Source: Desmodesmus armatus
Lineage: Eukaryota; Chlorophyta; Chlorophyceae; Sphaeropleales; Scenedesmaceae
Assembly: GCA_007449985.2 (NCBI GenBank)
Contig: VIIQ02000033.1
Span: 310,001 to 374,000, forward strand
Reading direction: 5' to 3'
DNA length: 64,000 nt
Positions 57,710 through 64,000 of this stretch are shown piece after piece. Each line of letters begins with the position of its first letter. Positions within the stretch are counted from its first letter, which is position 1. A program made the translations under genes and the position numbers. The notes below the pieces were generated by a model. It did not search any database and was not told where the DNA came from. It saw only the letters and a program-made list of their open reading frames with translations.

Positions 57710-60700
57710 TTACCACTCCATCAGAGGTGCTCCTGGCTCACCAAGCTTGATCATTTGCTTGTTGCCGCTACCCCACAAGAGAGGGCGAGGCAGCAACCTG
57801 AACAACTTGGAGAAGCTGCCACCTTTGCCCAAGTGACCCTCACCATGCTTGCAATCACAGCCGCAATTGCAACCGCAGCCGCACTTGTTGTCAGTGGCGG
57901 CTGCCGCTACAGCTGCATCGCCACAGTGCTTGCAATCACAGCCGCACTTGCAGCCGCAGCCACACTTGTTGCCAGTGGCTGCTGCTGCTGCAGATGCTGT
58001 GTCCTTGCTATCGCCGCAGTGCTTGCAACCACAGCCGCACTTGTTGTCGGCTGCGGCTGCTGCTACAGCTGCATCGCCGCAGTGCTTGCAATCACAGCCG
58101 CACTTGCAGCCGCAGCCGCACTTGTTCTCAGTGGCGGCTGCTGCTACAGCTGCATCACCGCAGTGCTTGCAATCACAGCCGCACTTGCAGCCGCAACCGC
58201 ACTTGTTGTCAGTGGCGGCTGCTGCTGCAGCTGCATCGCCGCAGTGCTTGCAATCACAGCCGCACTTGCAGCCGCAACCGCACTTGCTGTCAGTGGCGGC
58301 TGCTGCTACAGCTGCACCGCCGCAGTGCTTGCAATCACAGCCGCACTTGCAGCCGCAACCGCACTTGTTGTCAGTGGCTGCTGCTGCTACAGCTGCATCA
58401 CCGCAATGCTTGCAGTCACAGCCGCACTTGCAGCCGCAACCGCACTTGTTGTCGGTTGCTGCTGCTGCTACAGCTGCATCACCGCAGTGCTTGCAATCAC
58501 AGCTGCACTTGCAGCCGCAGCCACACTTGTTGTCAGTGGCTGCTGCTGCTGCAGCTGCACCGCCGCAGTGCTTGCAGTCACAGCCGCACTTGCAGCCGCA
58601 GCCGCACTTGCTGTCAGTGGCGGCTGCTGCTACAGCTGCACCGCCGCAGTGCTTGCAATCACAGCCGCACTTGCAGCCGCAACCGCACTTGTTGTCAGTG
58701 GCTGCTGCTGCTACAGCTGCATCACCGCAATGCTTGCAGTCACAGCCGCACTTGCAGCCGCAACCGCACTTGTTGTCGGTTGCTGCTGCTGCTACAGCTG
58801 CATCACCGCAGTGCTTGCAATCACAGCCGCACTTGCAGCCGCAGCCACACTTGTTGTCAGTGGCTGCTGCTGCTGCAGCTGCATCGCCGCAGTGCTTGCA
58901 GTCACAGCCGCACTTGCAGCCGCAGCCGCACTTGTTGTCAGTGGCTGCTGCTGCTACAGCTGCATCACCGCAGTGCTTGCAATCACAGCCGCACTTGCAG
59001 CCGCAGCCGCACTTGTTGTCAGTGGCTGCTGCTGCTGCAGCTGCATCGCCGCAGTGCTTGCAGTCACAGCCGCACTTGCAGCCGCAGCCGCACTTGTTGT
59101 CGGTTGCTGCTGCTGCTACAGCTGCATCACCGCAGTGCTTGCAATCACAGCCCCACTTGCAGCCGCAGCCACACTTGTTGTCAGTGGCTGCTGCTGCTGC
59201 AGCTGCATCACCGCAATGCTTGCAGTCACAGCCACACTTGCAGCCGCAGCCGCACTTGCTGTCAGTGGCGGCTGCTGCTACAGCTGCACCGCCGCAGTGC
59301 TTGCAATCACAGCCGCACTTGCAGCCGCAACCGCACTTGTTGTCAGTGGCTGCTGCTGCTACAGCTGCATCACCGCAATGCTTGCAGTCACAGCCGCACT
59401 TGCAGCCGCAACCGCACTTGTTGTCGGTTGCTGCTGCTGCTACAGCTGCATCACCGCAGTGCTTGCAATCACAGCCGCACTTGCAGCCGCAGCCACACTT
59501 GTTGTCAGTGGCTGCTGCTGCTGCAGCTGCATCGCCGCAGTGCTTGCAGTCACAGCCGCACTTGCAGCCGCAGCCGCACTTGTTGTCAGTGGCTGCTGCT
59601 GCTACAGCTGCATCGCCGCAGTGCTTGCAATCACAGCCGCACTTGCATCCGCAGCCACACTTGTTGTCGGCTGCTGCTGCTGTAACTGCATCGTCCTCGC
59701 AACCACAGCCGCACTTGCAGCCGCAGCTGCATGGTTTGTTGCCGGGAGAGCTGTCGGGTACGCTGGGGGTCTTCTCATCCCAGCCGTGGTCCCTGAGGGC
59801 CTGCATTCCTCTGCCCACTGCATCAAGGGCACCCCACAGCAGCTTTTTGCCCTCCTCTCCAGTTGTCCCTGTAGCCTCTGCAACATCACGGCGGATCCTG
59901 CAGCAAGTCCAAAAAATACCACAGGTGAAATATCAACTTGATAGTCACAGCTGGGTTACACCAGCAGCTGTCCTCTCATCAGTGATAGTGCATGCACATG
60001 GTGAATCCCAAGCACAGACGCCACCTATTGATGTGTCTGCAGACACATCGATCGCCAGATCACGGGTTCGACACCAGGTCAGGATAGCTTCTGCTACACA
60101 CTCATACTCATTACAACCCTCAATCGAAGGAAGGCATGTTGGGCAGGGATGTGTTTAGCATAGAGGATGTGTGTGTGTTGACAGAGGGAGTACTTGGATA
60201 CATGCAAGCTCACTAAGACTGTCCTGCTAGATAGGCAAGCAACAGTGACGTAATCCATCAGTGCCGAACAGTGCGTCGGTGGCAGGTGGAGACGCTAGAC
60301 ATCATCAACCTGCAGGAATTGTGCGTTAATGTGTGTGTGTGTGTGGGGGGGGGGGGCACCACAGCATCGATACAGCAAGTAGGCACATGGCTGAAAGGGT
60401 TGGTGCTGGTACTAGTCAAGGACCTGGTGTCCTGGACTGGTACCAGCACAACACCCTCCCAGCGATGTAATCGCGCGCTCTGTCCATGTCGCAACTTTCC
60501 CCCTCCCTCCTTTCTCTGCCTCCGGATTGTTCACCAAGGGGACACTGTCCCCGTTGGGCCTACTAGTAGGGCCTACTGTAGCTTATCTGTGGTGGGGGCA
60601 GTGGGTGAGCAGTCAGGGCTTGTGGAAAATTGCGACAGTGCTTACATGCAATCTTACATTTCCCTCTTAGCTGAACATGTGGTGGTTGGCTGAACAGCAG

Positions 60701-61085
60701 TGTACAGCTACAGCCCAGCAGCAGGTGTTAGACAGCCAGTGGGAGGCTGATCTCCCATTTTCAACTAAAGGGGGGGGGGAGTCATCACACACCCACAGCA
60801 TTGACAGAGCATGCATATACGTGGTGGGCATTGGCAATGCCCACTGGGCATCACGTCTTTGTGCGTTGCACGGGGGAAAAGGAGGGGGTAGGGGGCAGTA
60901 GGCACACAAGACACACTCCCACATGCATGCATGCTCACAAACCCACACGCCCAAACTTCAGTCACGATAACATTTGCAACCCAGCAGCAGCCAGTCTCAC
61001 CTGAGGCTGACCTCCCCGTTCTTGGGCCTGTTGCCAGAGACAGCATCCTCAAAGGTAGTGTTGTACTTGATCACCAGATTGGCCT

Positions 61086-61122
<37 letters not shown>

Positions 61123-64000
61123 CAGCAGCATGTGGATCTTGAGCGCCAGGCAGCTGGGGATGTCTGAACCACAAGCGCACCCCTGCCAACCTCAACTTGG
61201 AACACCAGCTGACCTCTCCACTGACGCCATCAAATGTCTAGACAGCCATTTTGAAACACAACCGTGCGCACGACGTGCCCACACCCTCGCCCCCACATCC
61301 CAAAAGCCCACCCACTGCTCGGTCACCTCCCCAATCATACCTTTGAACACGACCGGCCACACGTTTTGTAGCACTGCAGCTGTCCCGACCCCACGTTTAA
61401 CAGGTGCACTCCAACAAAACCAAGCCCCACCCTAACACATATTTCTGCTCCCTCACCTCCCCAATCACACCGTTGAACACGACCGTCCACACGATCTTAG
61501 CCCGGTACACCTGGTGCGTCAACAGCAGAGGCTCCTGCTCGTCCAGCCTGCCGCAGCAGCTACCGTATCCCGCCCCTCTTTCCAACTCACCCCACCCCTG
61601 CCTCACCACTCCTATCAAACTGTTAAAAAAACCAGGCGCACCACCTGCCCACACCTAACCCCCTTGCCCCCCCCCCCCCCAGCCACCCACCCACTGCTCA
61701 CTCACCTCCCCAATCACACCGGTGAACACCAACGTCCACACCATCTTAGACCAAGTTACCTGGTGCATGAACAGCAGGGGCTCCTGCTCGTCCAGCCTTA
61801 CACAGCAGACTTGGACCTCACCCCCACCCACCCCACCCTTCACAAAACGCCGAAATAGAAACCAACCACGCACAGCGTGCCACCACCCCTGTTGTAGGCC
61901 CTAAGAAACGCATCACAGTCCTCACACTTGCTCACCTCCCCAATCACACCGTTGAACACGACCGTCCACACAATCTTAGCCCGGTACACCTGGTGCATGA
62001 ACAGCAGAGGCTCCTGCTCATCCAGCTTGGCGACCTGGGCCAGGTTAGGGTACCAGTTTTTGACGTTGGCGATCTTGCTGACGTTCAGTAACTGGTCAAC
62101 GGGGCGGTACACTGTGTGTGGGGGTGAGGTGGGTGGGGGTGGTGGTGCAGGAGGGGGGGGGGAGCGGGAGGAGCCAGGGGTGGTGGAGGGTCAGCACTGC
62201 TCACGGTGACAGAGTGGTTGACATTATAAGCCTGAAGCAAGGCAGCTACAGGAGGTTGGGGGTCACCAGCGGCATGGACACCCTGTTGCATGGGCTGTCC
62301 AGGTTAGGGTACCAGTCCTTCACGTTGGCGATCTTGCTGGCGTTCAGTAGCTGGTCGACGGAGGGGAACACTGTTTGGACAGGGGGGGACACGGGTGGTA
62401 CAAATTGAGCAACTGATAGGGTGGTCCACATCGCAAACTTTGCTGCAAGGTGGTTGCAGGTGGTGAGGAGGGTTGTCAGCTGCACGATCAAGTCCAGACA
62501 GACCCCACGATGGCATGCAACAGGAGTTGTGTTATATGCACATCGCACCTGTAGCTACTAAGCTAGAAATTGTAACAGTGTAGTAACACACTGTAATAGC
62601 CCACTCACGTGGTGACATGCTGACACGACCATGGTCACAGTGACCATCATACTGGCAGTCAGCTTGTGTGATGACGTCAACGTGTGATATTTGTGGTAAT
62701 GTGTGAAATGTGTAACAGTGATAACGTGATAGTGTCATAACACAGTGTGACAGTTGACTCACATGGTGACATGCTGACTCGACCATGGTCACAGTGACCA
62801 TCATACTCCAGCTTGGCAGTCAGCTTGGAGCTGCCAACCTGCAGCAGGGAGCACATTGCAGCACTTGTTTGAATACCACGAATTGCAGTTAGCAAATAAG
62901 AGTGTGTGGCTTGGGTGCATCCTTGTGCGTCTTGCATCTTTGTGCGATCTTGAGTGTGAGGTCAGTCATAGTGCCTCAACCCTGCCTTGAACCCTGCCTT
63001 GAGCCCTGCATTTGGACTTCAAATCAGGCAGGGCCTGCCTAAACCCTGCCTTTGAACCCTACACCCCAAACCTACCAGGCAAGGCAGCTCCAGGGGCGCC
63101 ACCCCCGCATCGGGGTCAATCTTTTTCATCTTGAGTGTCAGGTCAGCCATACCCGGCATTGCCGCAGGTACGTACGCGCCAGCAGGTGTCAGCACCTTGT
63201 ACTGACGCAGCCTGCAAAGGCAACATGATTAGCAGGGCACACATTGTTAGCAGGACACACCCAATTAGCAGAACAGCTCCTTTGGAGGCAGCATAATGCA
63301 TGCATTGCTGCGCAGCGGCAGTTCCCTCTCCCCTTCCAACCTTTGGTTGAGCATCACGCACATTTTTTTGGGGATCCCAGGGGGGCGCGCCTCTTAGCGG
63401 CTGGCCATACTCAGCCGAGTAGACCCGACTGCCGGGGGCCGGAGGTAAAGCCTCACCGATGAGGGACGCCTAACACACCTGCTTGATGCACCTCATGTGT
63501 TCAGCACCCTATGCCAGGAGCTGCGGCTCTATCTGGCTTCCCCTCTGCAACCAGGCTCCCGCCCCTCCTCCTCCTCCCCCTGCCTACCTGAGGTATGCTA
63601 GGCCCTTCCATGGGAATGGCTGTGAGTGCTTCTCCTCCTTACTCTGGGGGTGTAGGGGGTGACCGTGGCGGGTGGACACCTGCAAAACACACGGGACAAT
63701 ACCAGACATGACGTGGTCGTTATATTGACGTCTTACCAGGTCTTATGATGCGGCAGCAGTGCGCCTCTTTGAGACTGCATTGGCTTGGTGGAAACAGCAA
63801 CACTCCATGCCGGCACAGCTCCCCCCTGCACCTCGCGGGTGCTGTGCCGGCATGTTGGGGCTGTTGATTTTGGTGGTGGCATGAATCATGCCAAACCCAT
63901 GCAACACCCTGAACCCTCACCTGAAAGGCTGTCTCCTTGAATATTCCCATCCACCTTGAGTTCTCCACAAACTGCATGTTGTTCTTGGGGTCAGCGGACA
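57710..64000 (-). CDS. Giant metallothionein-like Cys-repeat protein fused to an unrecognised upstream domain (5' end outside window)
   Basis: Minus-strand exons in order: 63921-64000 (partial), 63588-63679, 63076-63211, 62763-62838, 61936-62111, 61001-61083, 57710-59897; stop TAA 57710-57712. Every junction keeps phase. The visible product is about 940 residues. The first six exons encode about 215 ordinary residues (…NNMQFVENSRWMGIFKETAF…, …LLFMHQVYRAKIVWTVVFNG…, …LVIKYNTTFEDAVSG…); I do not recognise the domain. The last exon begins RRDVAEATGTTGEEGKKLLW, then about 23 tandem 27-residue units with core NKCGCGCKCGCDCKHC, each with 7 Cys and an Ala-rich linker, about 160 Cys in all. The C-X-C and C-X-X-C spacing without aromatic residues is that of metallothioneins, so binding of Zn, Cu or Cd is inferred. 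Length is roughly ten times the usual for such proteins. No signal peptide can be judged. Confidence 0.75.
57845..59740 (-). repeat. 81-bp coding tandem repeat, about 23 units
   Basis: Each 81-bp unit encodes one 27-residue Cys/Ala unit of the minus-strand protein. The end units are degenerate (PCSCGCKCGCGC at the N-terminal side; a unit with CKHGEG at the C-terminal side; one 25-residue unit near 58000). One unit has Trp for Cys (near 59155). Variants with GG for GD and S for N recur as neighbouring pairs at units 5-6, 13-14 and 17-18, indicating duplication of blocks of several units. Three plus-strand frames are also open across the array as a by-product of the 81-bp period. Confidence 0.95.
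59898..61000 (-). other. Intron before the Cys-repeat exon
   Basis: Inferred from the donor at 61000 (CTCAG, then gtgaga) and the acceptor at 59898 (cttgctgcag, then GATCC), with matching phase. A fragment near 60738-60755 resembles the end of the preceding exon (an echo). No other gene is seen inside. Confidence 0.6.
61084..61134 (-). repeat. (CTG)n tract forming a splice acceptor
   Basis: Read on the minus strand, about fifteen CTG/CTA triplets end directly in CAG at the acceptor of exon 61001-61083. The same arrangement is seen at 29378-29405, 41358-41388 and 53747-53803. Confidence 0.8.
61326..61805 (-). repeat. Three echoes of the exon at 61936-62111
   Basis: Minus-strand copies of LDEQEPLLFMHQVYRAKIVW and TVVFNGVIGE plus gtgag donor lie at about 61702-61805, 61455-61560 and (short) 61326-61362. 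The first two keep an open frame and an AG upstream, so they might act as alternative exons. Confidence 0.9.
62311..62372 (-). repeat. Echo of the start of the exon at 61936-62111
   Basis: After an acag acceptor the minus strand reads FPSVDQLLNASKIANVKDWY, a variant of YRPVDQLLNVSKIANVKNWY in the full exon 200 bases further on. Confidence 0.9.
62600..62670 (-). repeat. Echo of the exon at 62763-62838
   Basis: It repeats LTAS...YDGHCDHGRVSMSP and the gtgagt donor with a small deletion, 150 bases downstream on the minus strand. Confidence 0.85.
63362..63530 (-). mobile_element. Second copy of the SINE-like element
   Basis: The segments cggctggccat, agccgagtaga, ggtaaagcctcac and gacgcctaacac, and downstream atgccaggagctg, match the insert at 36489-36675 in the same order. 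A T-run at 63363-63369 corresponds to the A-tail on the minus strand. It sits in the intron between exons 63588-63679 and 63076-63211. No target-site duplication was recognised here. Confidence 0.7.

Noticed and set aside
60050..60090. tRNA-like string gggttcgacacc
   Set aside because: It recalls a T-arm, but no acceptor stem, anticodon arm or correct T-loop closing could be found.
57695..60158. Very long plus-strand open frames opposite the Cys-repeat exon
   Set aside because: The 81-bp repeat has no stop in several frames, so all stay open. Only the minus-strand frame joins upstream exons in phase and has a sensible composition.

Overview
The window is nuclear DNA of a green alga, probably of the Chlamydomonadales (inference). 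Genes are split into many short exons with GT...AG introns. (CAG)n/(CTG)n tracts are everywhere, TTTAGGG-type telomere-like blocks occur internally, and candidate TGTAA polyadenylation signals follow two genes. The species cannot be named from sequence alone.

Layout. 1-3.3 kb: no firm gene, one good orphan exon (3239-3334). 3.6-8.2 kb: a roughly 275-bp tandem array of 16 copies plus one diverged copy. 10.4-17.4 kb (+): a giant Ala/Ser/Gln-rich low-complexity protein with internally duplicated modules, an in-frame TAG and a shifted tail. 18.2-29.6 kb (+): a 21-exon SERCA/ECA-type Ca2+-ATPase. 33.1-35.0 kb (-): a Gln-rich protein. 35.3-38.1 kb (-): an F-box-like/leucine-rich-repeat gene. 39.3-54.9 kb (+): a 19-exon PRP28/DDX23 spliceosomal DEAD-box helicase. 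57.7 kb to the window end (-): a gene whose last exon encodes about 23 tandem metallothionein-like Cys units, joined by phase-consistent splicing to an unrecognised upstream domain.

The F-box/LRR gene and PRP28 diverge from a 1.2-kb spacer. SERCA converges on the Gln-rich gene, and PRP28 converges on the Cys-rich gene. I see no shared pathway; these are independent nuclear genes.

The most striking property is that the introns are full of partial tandem copies of the neighbouring exon edge ('exon-edge echoes'). There are roughly forty, in all four multi-exon genes, each carrying a splice acceptor plus exon start or an exon end plus donor. Together with a near-perfect intronic foldback at 50854-50970, a 25-bp minisatellite that repeats a splice acceptor 15 times, and the giant Cys-repeat exon, this is where the novelty lies. 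SERCA and PRP28 each carry a single-base deletion relative to their family. One lies in a C-run and the other next to a C, so assembly error is a likely explanation.
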